This document shows positions 1-5,531 of a DNA stretch of 7,719 nt, one piece after another (the stretch's first letter is position 1; the number at the start of each line of letters is the position of its first letter). The position numbers and the translations under genes are program-made. This DNA comes from Anaerolineaceae bacterium. GTDB taxonomy: Bacteria > Chloroflexota > Anaerolineae > Anaerolineales > Anaerolineaceae. The stretch covers positions 1 to 7,719 of the forward strand of contig JACZIY010000253.1 in the NCBI GenBank assembly GCA_014860845.1. The letters are read 5' to 3'. Under the pieces are notes generated by a model that saw only the letters and a program-made list of their open reading frames with translations, searched no databases and was not told where the DNA came from.

Positions 1-509
1 ATCAGCTTGATGCTGGCTTTCTTCTCGGCTTCGTTAACCGCATAATTGATGTACGCGGCTGGAGCACACTCCATCACCAGCATCGTCTCTCCCGGTACCA
101 GCATGGAACCGCGCCTGAAGCGGTTGATCAACTGTGATTGATAAGGGTCAATGCGTGTAATGACCTGAGTGGAGACAACCTGCGGTTTGATACGGTCCTG
201 GACATTCAATCCCAGACGGTTCAGCACCACCTCGCCTGCTTCTTTCACAGCCGCCTGGCTGGTGGAATGCACCTCGAACATACCAAATTCGCGTTCCACA
301 ATCTGAGCGCCGGGACGGGCTTCGGTTGCCTTGACAGCGATGTCCACCACGCGAAAAACCTCGTTACCTGGTGCCATCTCCACGTATAAGGCAGCCATAC
401 CCTCAGTAGGAAGATCACCCTGGGTCACAGAACCAATGAAGGCAGCATACTGAGCCTGCATCCGGTCGAGATAACAATAGCAGCGCAGTGAAAAATCGTC
501 AGATGCCAT
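1..509 (-). CDS. Tandem-domain (BMC-T type) microcompartment shell protein, C-terminus beyond window
   Basis: Shell protein of a bacterial microcompartment, expected to form trimers that tile as pseudohexamers. The reading frame is open from ATG at 509 to the window edge (169 residues, no stop), so the 3' end is missing. A first BMC-like domain spans about residues 8-104: it opens with LRCYCYLDRMQAQ and includes GMAALYVEMAPGNEVF, VVDIAVKA and VEREFGMFEVHS. After a linker (105-132) a second domain begins at RRGSMLVPGETMLVMECAP, followed by a helix containing NEAEKKASIKL, the usual start of the second half of a BMC-T. It lies 4 bp downstream of the BMC-H stop, so the two are co-transcribed. The ribosome binding site is weak (purine-rich AGAAAAGAAA). 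From memory, the LRxYxYLD opening recalls tandem shell proteins of RMM/SPU-type loci rather than EutL or PduB; this needs a search. The BMC-T call is good, the subtype uncertain. Confidence 0.82.
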   Translation of the reverse strand, partial: MASDDFSLRCYCYLDRMQAQYAAFIGSVTQGDLPTEGMAALYVEMAPGNEVFRVVDIAVKATEARPGAQIVEREFGMFEVHSTSQAAVKEAGEVVLNRLGLNVQDRIKPQVVSTQVITRIDPYQSQLINRFRRGSMLVPGETMLVMECAPAAYINYAVNEAEKKASIKL

Positions 510-513
510 ACTA

Positions 514-831
514 CTATTTCTTTTCTGCGCGACCGCCGAAGCCACCTTTGGAGCGCTGCGGCAGGATCATCTCGATCTCGGCATGTGGGCGGGGGATGAC
601 ATGCACCGAAGCCAGTTCACCCACGCGTTTGGCAGCGGCGGCACCGGCATCCGTGGCAGCTTTCACTGCACCCACATCACCGCGCACCATCACCGTCACA
701 TAACCACCACCGATATATTCAGAACCAATCAGTTCCACATTGGCAGCCTTTACCATCGCATCTGCGGCTTCGATTGCGCCGACCAGACCTTTGGTCTCAA
801 CCATTCCTAAAGCAATTAATGAAGTATCCAA
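514..831 (-). CDS. BMC-H hexameric microcompartment shell protein (PduA/EutM-like)
   Basis: A 105-residue single-domain shell protein that should form the hexagonal tiles of a microcompartment facet. It begins [21 protein letters not shown], a classic BMC-H N-terminus. The segment [20 protein letters not shown] (45-64) and then VHVIPRPH (76-83) are near-identical to PduA-type proteins. The pore loop reads YIGGG (39-43) where PduA has KIGSG, so the pore-lining serine is replaced by glycine. The C-terminal tail (93-105) is glycine- and lysine-rich. The start is TTG at 831-829: no in-frame ATG occurs before Met10, and a Shine-Dalgarno-like AGAAAGG sits at 847-841, 9 nt upstream. It lies 74 bp after the aldehyde dehydrogenase stop and 4 bp before the BMC-T start. 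Confidence 0.95.
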   Translation of the reverse strand: MDTSLIALGMVETKGLVGAIEAADAMVKAANVELIGSEYIGGGYVTVMVRGDVGAVKAATDAGAAAAKRVGELASVHVIPRPHAEIEMILPQRSKGGFGGRAEKK

Positions 832-840
832 AGCGATTAT

Positions 841-847
841 CCTTTCT
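841..847 (-). promoter_or_regulatory. Ribosome binding site supporting the TTG start of BMC-H
   Basis: On the minus strand AGAAAGG is followed by 9 nt and then TTG (831-829). No ATG in this frame precedes the conserved domain, so this site decides the start. Confidence 0.55.
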
Positions 848-905
848 ACTCACTGGGTTTGTTAATTTACAAAATCCTGCAGATCCTGAGGACCCGAAAG
901 ACGAA

Positions 906-2354
906 TTACCTTTTTAATATCTCCTGCAGCATACTCTCAATCGCAGCTTCCACGACTGAAGCTTGCGGCGGGATCTTCCGCTCCACCGGCTGTAGCGCTT
1001 CGAGCGGCGGCTGGTATAACTCATAGGCCAACCGTTTGACATTGATCAGATGTCGGGCGGTGATATTGTCACCCGTGATCGCGCCACCCACACCTCCAGA
1101 ACCGAGCGTGAAGGATGCATCCAACCCGGTGGTCAATCCGACTGCTCCCAGCGTCCCCATCGTGTTCACCAGTATGCGGAACACCGGTTTCTCCAGCCCA
1201 AAGGCCAGAATGACACGCTCATCCTGGGCATAGATAATCTGGGTATGTCCCTTCCCACCGGTCTCTATCAGGCTGATGGAGGTCTCACAACCCTTCTCCC
1301 AGCCATCCACCTCGTACCAGGCAAGTACTGTGGTCAGCTTCTCGTGCGAGAGCGGTTCCTCTCTACCGACTTTCGTCAGAGTTGTCACCAGAATACGCGT
1401 CTCGAAGGGGACATCAAAACCGGCATAAGCTGCTACGTAAGGCGCAGGTTTGCCCACCACCGCCGTGTTCATGGCACCATTGGGCAGAAAGACCGTTTTA
1501 CGCAGCAGATTGGTCTGGTGTGCGTCACAGAAAAAAGCGCCTTCAGCATGCATCAAGGCAGCCAGTTGCGCCGCGATCGGGCGATCCGCTACCACAGCCT
1601 GTTCGGTCGCGCAGATGGTTGAGCAGTCAAACGCTTTACTGGCGACAATATATCGGGCAGCTTTAGCAATATCCGCTGTGCGATCGACATACACCGGCAC
1701 ATTCCCTGGACCAACGCCATAGGCTGGTTTCCCGGTAGAATGCGCAGCCCGTACCATGGGGGTTCCCCCAGTTGCCAGAATCAGGGCTGTGCGTTTATGG
1801 GTCATAAGCTCCTGTGTACCCTCCAGGCTGATGTGCTGCATGCATGCGATCAGACCCTTGGGAGCACCGGCTTTTTCAGCAGCCTCCGCCATCACCCTTG
1901 CCGTTTCATAGGTACAGCGTGCGGCAGCAGGATGCGGCGCGAACACAATCGCATCGCGGGCTTTGACCGCAATCAGTGCTTTGTACAGCGTGGTGGAGGT
2001 CGGGTTGGTGGAGGGTATCAGGGCAGCGATCACCCCAATCGGCCAGGCAATCTCGGTGACCTTTTTATCCGGATCATGGTGGATCACACCGACCGTTTTT
2101 TCAGCACGGATGCTATCCCAAACCAGCTTGGAGCCGGTGATGTTCTTGAGTTTCTTGTGTAAAGGATGTCCATACCCGGTCTCGTCATGCGCCAGCTGAC
2201 CCAGCCGTTCAGCCGCCTGCACACCAGCTTCGGCCATGGCTTCACAAACCCGATCGACATCGGCCTGGGTGGCATGACTCCAGCTTTGCCAGGCTGCATA
2301 AGCGCTGCTTACCAGATCACGGGCTTCCTGAATTGAGGTGAGATCATTATCCAT
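906..2354 (-). CDS. CoA-acylating aldehyde dehydrogenase with C-terminal encapsulation-peptide-like helix (BMC core enzyme)
   Basis: A 482-residue enzyme of the EutE/PduP/AdhE-N-terminal family, which oxidises an aldehyde to acyl-CoA with NAD+. Visible motifs: IAWPIGVIAALIPSTNPTS (102-120), APHPAA (139-144), GGTPMVRAA (196-204), GKPAYGVGPGNVP (208-220), and FDCSTICATEQAVV (242-255). Cys248, in the ICATEQ context, is the expected catalytic nucleophile. The catalytic domain ends near 447. A proline-rich linker then leads to a short amphipathic helix, SVVEAAIESMLQEILKR (466-482), resembling encapsulation peptides that target enzymes into BMC lumens; PduP carries one at its N-terminus instead. 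The frame extends upstream to a TTG at 2396, but the family begins near ATG 2354 (MDNDLTSIQ). No clear Shine-Dalgarno is visible. It heads the leftward BMC gene set. Its acyl-aldehyde substrate cannot be read from sequence; acetaldehyde or another short aldehyde is likely. Confidence 0.93.
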   Translation of the reverse strand: MDNDLTSIQEARDLVSSAYAAWQSWSHATQADVDRVCEAMAEAGVQAAERLGQLAHDETGYGHPLHKKLKNITGSKLVWDSIRAEKTVGVIHHDPDKKVTEIAWPIGVIAALIPSTNPTSTTLYKALIAVKARDAIVFAPHPAAARCTYETARVMAEAAEKAGAPKGLIACMQHISLEGTQELMTHKRTALILATGGTPMVRAAHSTGKPAYGVGPGNVPVYVDRTADIAKAARYIVASKAFDCSTICATEQAVVADRPIAAQLAALMHAEGAFFCDAHQTNLLRKTVFLPNGAMNTAVVGKPAPYVAAYAGFDVPFETRILVTTLTKVGREEPLSHEKLTTVLAWYEVDGWEKGCETSISLIETGGKGHTQIIYAQDERVILAFGLEKPVFRILVNTMGTLGAVGLTTGLDASFTLGSGGVGGAITGDNITARHLINVKRLAYELYQPPLEALQPVERKIPPQASVVEAAIESMLQEILKR

Positions 2355-2369
2355 AATATGTAATTGTAT

Positions 2370-2396
2370 TTTATAACGTAGCGGGAAAATAAGCAA
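2370..2396 (-). promoter_or_regulatory. Possible sigma70-type promoter for the aldehyde dehydrogenase/shell genes
   Basis: Reading the minus strand, TTGCTT (2396-2391) and TATAAA (2375-2370) are separated by 15 nt, shorter than the ideal 17. They lie just upstream of the ATG at 2354. Many AT-rich hexamers occur by chance here, so this is a weak call. Confidence 0.3.
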
Positions 2397-2413
2397 TTGG
2401 TTGGGAAAAAGGA

Positions 2414-2635
2414 TTTGATAGGAATGGATGGTATTCTGGTATTCTCAATGATTACAATTACCCAACAGGTTGATGAACATTGTTTTGAATGAATTCGTGA
2501 TCATGCCGAACCACATGCACGGAATAATTGTAACCTAAGGTGTGGATGAAAACCAAAAGGTAGGGGCGAAGCAGGTGATACGATACAAGGTTTCCCAACA
2601 AAGATTCCAATATCACCTGCTTCACCCTTACATCC
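2414..2635 (+). pseudogene. Decayed fragment of a REP-associated tyrosine transposase (second copy)
   Basis: This stretch aligns with about 2961-3156 of the intact transposase downstream. Shared text includes GAACATTGTTTT, then a GAATTCGT.ATCATGCCGAACCA-type block, and it still encodes the HUH motif MPNHMHGIIV at about 2503-2532, followed almost at once by a stop (taa). Other stops and indels break the frame, including a small tandem duplication of GGTATTCT at 2430-2445. The palindromic element follows the HUH-coding part at nearly the same place as in the intact gene, with about 18 extra bases before it. No 5' or 3' portions are recognisable, so it is a dead remnant. Confidence 0.8.
2560..2631. 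repeat. 72-bp REP/BIME-like palindromic element, copy 1 (degenerate)
   Basis: The left arm GTAGGGGCGAAGCAGGTGAT (2560-2579) pairs with a right arm (2612-2631) across a 32-bp loop. Two mismatches in the right arm (G to A at about 2624, C to T at about 2628) and a diverged loop make this the most degraded of three copies. It sits inside the transposase remnant. Confidence 0.85.
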
Positions 2636-2809
2636 AAAAAACGAAAACACCGATAATCACAATACCTCCGTAACGATCTGTTAATCCTAAAACAATAAAT
2701 AACAACGATATATCAAATACCAATTACATTCCAATCAAAATATTTAATGAAAATAAATTACATACTATAAAATAAATACAACACCTTTTCGAAAACTCAG
2801 TAGAACATC

Positions 2810-3406
2810 ATGGCATACAACCCCGTTATCCATAACCGCCACACCATCCGCTTACTGGGATATGATTACACCCAATCCGGTGCTTATTTCATCACTATCT
2901 GTACCAATCAAAAAGAATGTATTTTCGGAAAAATAAACGCAGGAGCGATGCAATTATCGCCTTTGGGAGAAATTGCGTATTACCAATGGTTACAATTACC
3001 GAAACGGTTTGCGAACATTGTTTTGGATGAATTCGTAATCATGCCGAACCATATGCACGGGATAATTGTTATTCAAAAAGGTAGGGGCGAAGCAGGTGAT
3101 ATGAGATACTCGTCCCAATCCATAATTCCGAAATCACCTGCTTCGCCCCTACATCCGGATGAAATTCCACATCGAACGCAATCAAAGAACCCTGGCACGC
3201 CAATAAAAACCCCTCAACCCAATGGCACCATTCCGGGATCCATCAGCGCAATTGTCCAAAATTACAAATCATTAACCACCCGAAAAATTAATATGATTTT
3301 ACGCACCAAAAACAAAACCATCTGGCAACGAAATTATTATGAACATATTATTCGCGATGAAGATGATTTCGCCCGTATCGTGGATTACATTCAGAATAAT
3401 CCGTAA
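2810..3406 (+). CDS. REP-associated tyrosine transposase (RAYT, IS200-like Y1 family)
   Basis: A 198-residue single-strand DNA transposase-like nuclease that in known systems mobilises REP/BIME palindromes. Hallmarks: an N-terminal YDYTQSGAYFITICTNQKECIFG segment split as YDYTQSG (18-24) and YFITICTNQ (26-34), the HUH motif MPNHMHGIIV (78-87; His81 and His83 bind the metal), and the C-terminal helix WQRNYYEHIIRDEDDF (172-187) with the expected catalytic tyrosine at 176 or 177, ending DYIQNNP. Between the HUH motif and the C-terminal part, residues 91-114 are encoded by a complete copy of the 72-bp palindromic element, inserted without shifting the frame. ATG 2810 is the natural start; no clear Shine-Dalgarno is visible. 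It is oriented against the flanking BMC genes and is more AT-rich than they are, consistent with acquisition. Whether the linker insertion leaves it active is unknown. Confidence 0.93.
   Translation: MAYNPVIHNRHTIRLLGYDYTQSGAYFITICTNQKECIFGKINAGAMQLSPLGEIAYYQWLQLPKRFANIVLDEFVIMPNHMHGIIVIQKGRGEAGDMRYSSQSIIPKSPASPLHPDEIPHRTQSKNPGTPIKTPQPNGTIPGSISAIVQNYKSLTTRKINMILRTKNKTIWQRNYYEHIIRDEDDFARIVDYIQNNP
3081..3152. repeat. 72-bp palindromic element, copy 2, in frame inside the transposase gene
   Basis: Perfect 20-bp inverted arms (3081-3100 and 3133-3152) flank a 32-bp loop. The loop contains ATGAG-ATA-CTCGT, a small nested stem with one G-T pair. At 72 bp it equals 24 codons and encodes GRGEAGDMRYSSQ followed by SIIPKSPASPL in the transposase. 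Confidence 0.92.
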
Positions 3407-3450
3407 TCCTGGGAGGATGATTCAATGTATACATCCGATCAAACCATTTC

Positions 3451-3522
3451 GTAGGGGCGAAGCAGGTGATACGAGATACTCGTCCCAATTCTTAATTCCG
3501 ATATCACCTGCTTCGCCCCTAC
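3451..3522. repeat. 72-bp palindromic element, copy 3, downstream of the transposase
   Basis: Perfect 20-bp arms (3451-3470 and 3503-3522) with a 32-bp loop that differs from copy 2 at 4 positions. The loop starts with a perfect nested stem ACGAG-ATA-CTCGT (3471-3483). It begins 45 bp after the transposase stop, the usual relation between a RAYT gene and its REP target, and its stem may also act as a weak transcript end. Confidence 0.92.
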
Positions 3523-3659
3523 AGGCCAATCAACCACAAATTTCAATTCCGGCAATTAAATCATGCGTATATTTGTTTACATATTTCCCTTCAGGTATTC
3601 TATTTCTATTTTTTGATAGCCTTCCCTCTTAACAAGTATCTACTCACCAATAATAGGGC

Positions 3660-3688
3660 TTAACAATATAGAACAATTGTACTATAAT
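3660..3688 (+). promoter_or_regulatory. Sigma70-like promoter sequence pointing into the 3' end of the TrpF-like gene
   Basis: TTAACA (3660-3665) and TATAAT (3683-3688) are separated by exactly 17 nt. No plus-strand gene follows: a transcript would run antisense into the TrpF-like gene that ends at 3865. The base composition is AT-rich, so chance is possible. Confidence 0.35.
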
Positions 3689-3864
3689 AATTCAATACGA
3701 AACCAGAACCTTAAAAACTCAATATTGAGCCAAACCACCCGTTTTCCCGATCTAATCAATTTGGGCAATTTTGGATTACCAACTCAAGAGCTACAAAGCT
3801 GACAGAATTGTTTCTATTTGTTTCTCAAAAACAATTCCCAACCACTATTATTTCCTGTCAACTC

Positions 3865-4536
3865 TCAACTTTCAAATGCCTTTGCCTTCTCCACAAATAA
3901 TCTTACTTTCTCCAGATCTTTCCTGAACTTTCCCTCGCCCTGCATCTCATTCGTCTTCGTCAACGAATCCACACCCCAGGGACGCACTTGCTGGATGGCT
4001 TCGACAACATTCTCCGGGGAAAGACCACCTGCCAGGATGACCGGGATCTGAGATTGTTCCACGATTGCCTTGCTGATGCTCCAATCATGCGTGAAGCCGG
4101 CTGCACCAATCCCACCGATCTGCTCGGAATAGGAATCCAGGATGAAGTAATCGGATACTGTTTCGAAATCCCGGGCAATCTGCAAGGCACTGGCATCCAT
4201 GACCGGGATGGCTTGCATTATTTGCATCCCTGGGAGCAGTCTGCGCAACTCCACCACTTTCTCAGGCGTCATCAGCTTGAGATCACCGCACAAATGCAGG
4301 ATATCTGGCTTTACCGTTTGCACCATATCGACGATTTTCCATAGATCGGAGTCCACCGTCAACGCCACCTTCACCGCTTGTTCGCCAATGGCAGCAAAGA
4401 TTTCAGCTGCATATTCATTGTTGATCTCACCCGGCAGTCCATGGTCTGAGGGTGTGATACCGATGTGATCGACGCCCAGTGCTGCCAGGGCAATTCCTTC
4501 TTCCGGGCTTTGAACAGTATAAATTTGTACAATCAT
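3865..4536 (-). CDS. TrpF-like (phosphoribosylanthranilate isomerase-related) barrel protein lacking the catalytic cysteine
   Basis: A 223-residue protein with a TrpF-type (beta/alpha)8 barrel. Family features: DYFILDS (129-135), with Asp134 matching the TrpF general-acid aspartate; the phosphate-binding GGIGAAGFTHDW (141-152); VILAGGLSPENV (167-178); and GVDSLTKTN (188-196). The segment LHLCGD (80-85) sits where TrpF has LQLHGD. The N-terminus reads MIVQIYTVQ where TrpF has KICGIT, so the catalytic Cys is replaced by Tyr6, and a normal TrpF reaction is unlikely. It may be a sugar-phosphate isomerase, epimerase or binding protein of the neighbouring pathway. No trp genes are nearby. Start: ATG 4536 is preferred over ATG 4557, because AGAGGAA (4549-4543) sits 6 nt upstream and the family starts with this first strand. 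It is divergent from psuG and upstream of the BMC genes on the same strand. Confidence 0.8.
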   Translation of the reverse strand: MIVQIYTVQSPEEGIALAALGVDHIGITPSDHGLPGEINNEYAAEIFAAIGEQAVKVALTVDSDLWKIVDMVQTVKPDILHLCGDLKLMTPEKVVELRRLLPGMQIMQAIPVMDASALQIARDFETVSDYFILDSYSEQIGGIGAAGFTHDWSISKAIVEQSQIPVILAGGLSPENVVEAIQQVRPWGVDSLTKTNEMQGEGKFRKDLEKVRLFVEKAKAFES

Positions 4537-4542
4537 GTTATG

Positions 4543-4549
4543 TTCCTCT
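4543..4549 (-). promoter_or_regulatory. Ribosome binding site fixing the TrpF-like start
   Basis: AGAGGAA on the minus strand, 6 nt before ATG 4536-4534. It favours this start over the upstream in-frame ATG at 4557. Confidence 0.6.
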
Positions 4550-4571
4550 GGTTTCATTTTCTATCTCTTTC

Positions 4572-4600
4572 ATTCTAATGCCTGATATACGGTTAATCAA
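4572..4600 (-). promoter_or_regulatory. Sigma70-type promoter for the TrpF-like gene
   Basis: On the minus strand TTGATT (4600-4595) and TAGAAT (4577-4572) have a 17-nt spacer, a good match to consensus. The predicted transcript would have a short leader of about 30 nt before the ATG at 4536. Confidence 0.6.
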
Positions 4601-4602
4601 CC
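4591..4602. promoter_or_regulatory. Small inverted repeat at the centre of the divergent promoter region (possible operator)
   Basis: GGTTAATCAACC has GGTT/AACC arms around 4 bp. It overlaps the -35 of the leftward promoter and the expected -35 zone of the rightward one, so a bound regulator could control both directions. The arms are short and this could be chance. Confidence 0.3.
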
Positions 4603-4612
4603 AATTTCAGTC

Positions 4613-4618
4613 TATAAT
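4613..4618 (+). promoter_or_regulatory. Probable -10 element of the psuG operon promoter
   Basis: A perfect TATAAT lies 31 nt upstream of ATG 4650. The -35 zone at 17 nt (CGGTTA, 4590-4595) is poor, which suggests weak or activator-dependent transcription. It sits between two divergent genes. Confidence 0.5.
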
Positions 4619-4643
4619 ATCAGTAAGCAGCTTAGTTTCAATT

Positions 4644-4648
4644 GGAGG
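4644..4648 (+). promoter_or_regulatory. Shine-Dalgarno of psuG
   Basis: GGAGG precedes two tandem ATG codons. The 4-nt spacing to ATG 4653 (versus 1 nt to ATG 4650) supports the second as start. It excludes the longer frame that begins at 4479. Confidence 0.7.
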
Positions 4649-4652
4649 AATG

Positions 4653-5519
4653 ATGAAAGTAGCCCTGGAATCCACCGTGATCACGCACGGTTTACCCTAT
4701 CCACAGAATGTGGAAACAGCTCTTTCGATGGAGAATATTGTCCGCGAAAACGGAGGTGTACCGGCTACCATCGGTGTGCTGGCAGGAAAAATTAAAATTG
4801 GCATGACAGAAGGCGAGATCGAGCGTATGGCACAGCAGGAGAATGTCTTCAAGGCCGGTGTGCGTGAGTTACCGATCATTCTCGCTCAAAAACGTTGGGC
4901 ATCCACCACCGTCAGCGCGACCGCCCGTCTGGCTTACCTGAACAAGATTCACGTCTTTGCCACCGGTGGGATTGGTGGTGTGCACCCCGGACCCTGGGAT
5001 GTGTCTATGGACCTGATGGAGCTTTCGCGTACGCCCATTGCGGTGGTCAGCGCTGGTCCTAAAGCCATTCTGGATTTACCCGGTACCTATGAAATTCTGG
5101 AAACCATCGGTGTGACCGTGGTGGGTTATCAGGTCGATGAAATGCCAGCCTTCTACTCGCGCTCGAGTGGGATTGGTTTGCCCCGCGCCAATGACCCGGC
5201 TGAAATCGCCGAAATGTTGATGCACAGCCGCAAGTTGGGATTGACCAACGCCATTCTGGTTTTTAACCCCATCCCGGTTCAGGACGAGCTCAGCAACGAA
5301 GAGGTCGAAGGCTGGAAGACCCTTTCCAATCAGGATCTGGCAGCAGCAGGTGTTTCCGGAAAACAGGTCACTCCATTTCTGCTCTCCCGCATGGCGCATC
5401 ACTCCGCTGGGCGCACGATCGCATCCAATCGCAGCTTGTTGGAGAACAATGTCCTGCTGGCAACCCAGATTGGACACGAAATCGAAAAAATGACATCACG
5501 AAAAATCCGTAGCATTTAG
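4653..5519 (+). CDS. psuG: Pseudouridine-5'-phosphate glycosidase (PsuG/IndA family)
   Basis: A 288-residue enzyme that cleaves the C-glycosidic bond of pseudouridine 5'-phosphate to uracil and ribose 5-phosphate. Landmarks in order, matching E. coli PsuG: VALESTVITHGLPYPQN near the N-terminus (catalytic Glu), VPATIGVLAGKIKIG, ASTTVSATARLA, FATGGIGGVH, DVSMDLMEL (metal-binding Asp region), VVSAGPKAILDLPGTYE (Lys of the Schiff base with ribose), VGYQVDEMPAFYSRSSG, FNPIP, and TPFLLSRM. The loop after GGVH (PGPWDV) is a few residues shorter than in E. coli. The frame runs upstream to 4479, but the upstream part is unlike the family. Two adjacent ATGs (4650, 4653) follow GGAGG (4644-4648); 4653 has the better spacing (4 nt). 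First gene of the rightward operon. The pairing with a PfkB kinase matches the known psuK-psuG pathway. Confidence 0.93.
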   Translation: MKVALESTVITHGLPYPQNVETALSMENIVRENGGVPATIGVLAGKIKIGMTEGEIERMAQQENVFKAGVRELPIILAQKRWASTTVSATARLAYLNKIHVFATGGIGGVHPGPWDVSMDLMELSRTPIAVVSAGPKAILDLPGTYEILETIGVTVVGYQVDEMPAFYSRSSGIGLPRANDPAEIAEMLMHSRKLGLTNAILVFNPIPVQDELSNEEVEGWKTLSNQDLAAAGVSGKQVTPFLLSRMAHHSAGRTIASNRSLLENNVLLATQIGHEIEKMTSRKIRSI

Positions 5520-5531
5520 CCTGTGGTCTTT

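Larger units (their letters stand above)
2355..2809. other. Gene-free AT-rich interval between aldehyde dehydrogenase and transposase
   Basis: From left to right this holds the putative aldehyde dehydrogenase promoter, a decayed RAYT fragment (about 2414-2559), a palindromic element (2560-2631), and about 170 bp of AT-rich sequence (2640-2809) in which I see no gene, RNA or convincing terminator. Confidence 0.7.
3407..3864. other. Gene-free interval between transposase and TrpF-like gene
   Basis: It contains palindrome copy 3 (3451-3522), a promoter-like sequence on the plus strand (3660-3688), and an AT-rich 9-bp inverted repeat (3805-3813 with 3829-3837). No open frame here resembles a protein family I know. 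Confidence 0.65.

Noticed and set aside
138..389. Open frame on the plus strand at the left end
   Set aside because: It is antisense to the BMC-T gene, whose minus-strand frame is open for all 169 codons and clearly family-like; the plus-strand translation matches nothing recognisable.
1050..1622. Long plus-strand open frame of 190 codons
   Set aside because: It is the antisense shadow of the aldehyde dehydrogenase; its composition is unlike a real protein and it lacks a ribosome binding site.
2355..2396. Upstream extension of the aldehyde dehydrogenase to a TTG codon
   Set aside because: The added residues fall in the putative promoter, lie outside the family alignment, and ATG 2354 gives a natural N-terminus.
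2560..3522. CRISPR array or tandem repeat array from the three 72-bp repeats
   Set aside because: Spacing is irregular (449 and 298 bp between elements), the repeats are long palindromes, and one is in a coding region; they fit RAYT-linked REP/BIME elements.
3339..3632. Open frame overlapping the transposase end and palindrome copy 3
   Set aside because: It is out of frame with the transposase, its middle merely translates the palindrome, and it has no family features.
3805..3837. Inverted repeat GAATTGTTT/AAACAATTC as a terminator for the TrpF-like gene
   Set aside because: The stem is only 9 bp and almost all A/T, the loop is 15 nt, and no T-run follows on the minus strand; chance in AT-rich DNA is likely.
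3865..4536. Calling the barrel protein a genuine TrpF of tryptophan synthesis
   Set aside because: The catalytic N-terminal cysteine motif is missing and there are no other trp genes around it.
4479..4652. N-terminal extension of the PsuG frame
   Set aside because: The upstream residues do not resemble PsuG, overlap the divergent promoters and the start of the TrpF-like gene, and a good Shine-Dalgarno marks the ATG pair at 4650/4653.
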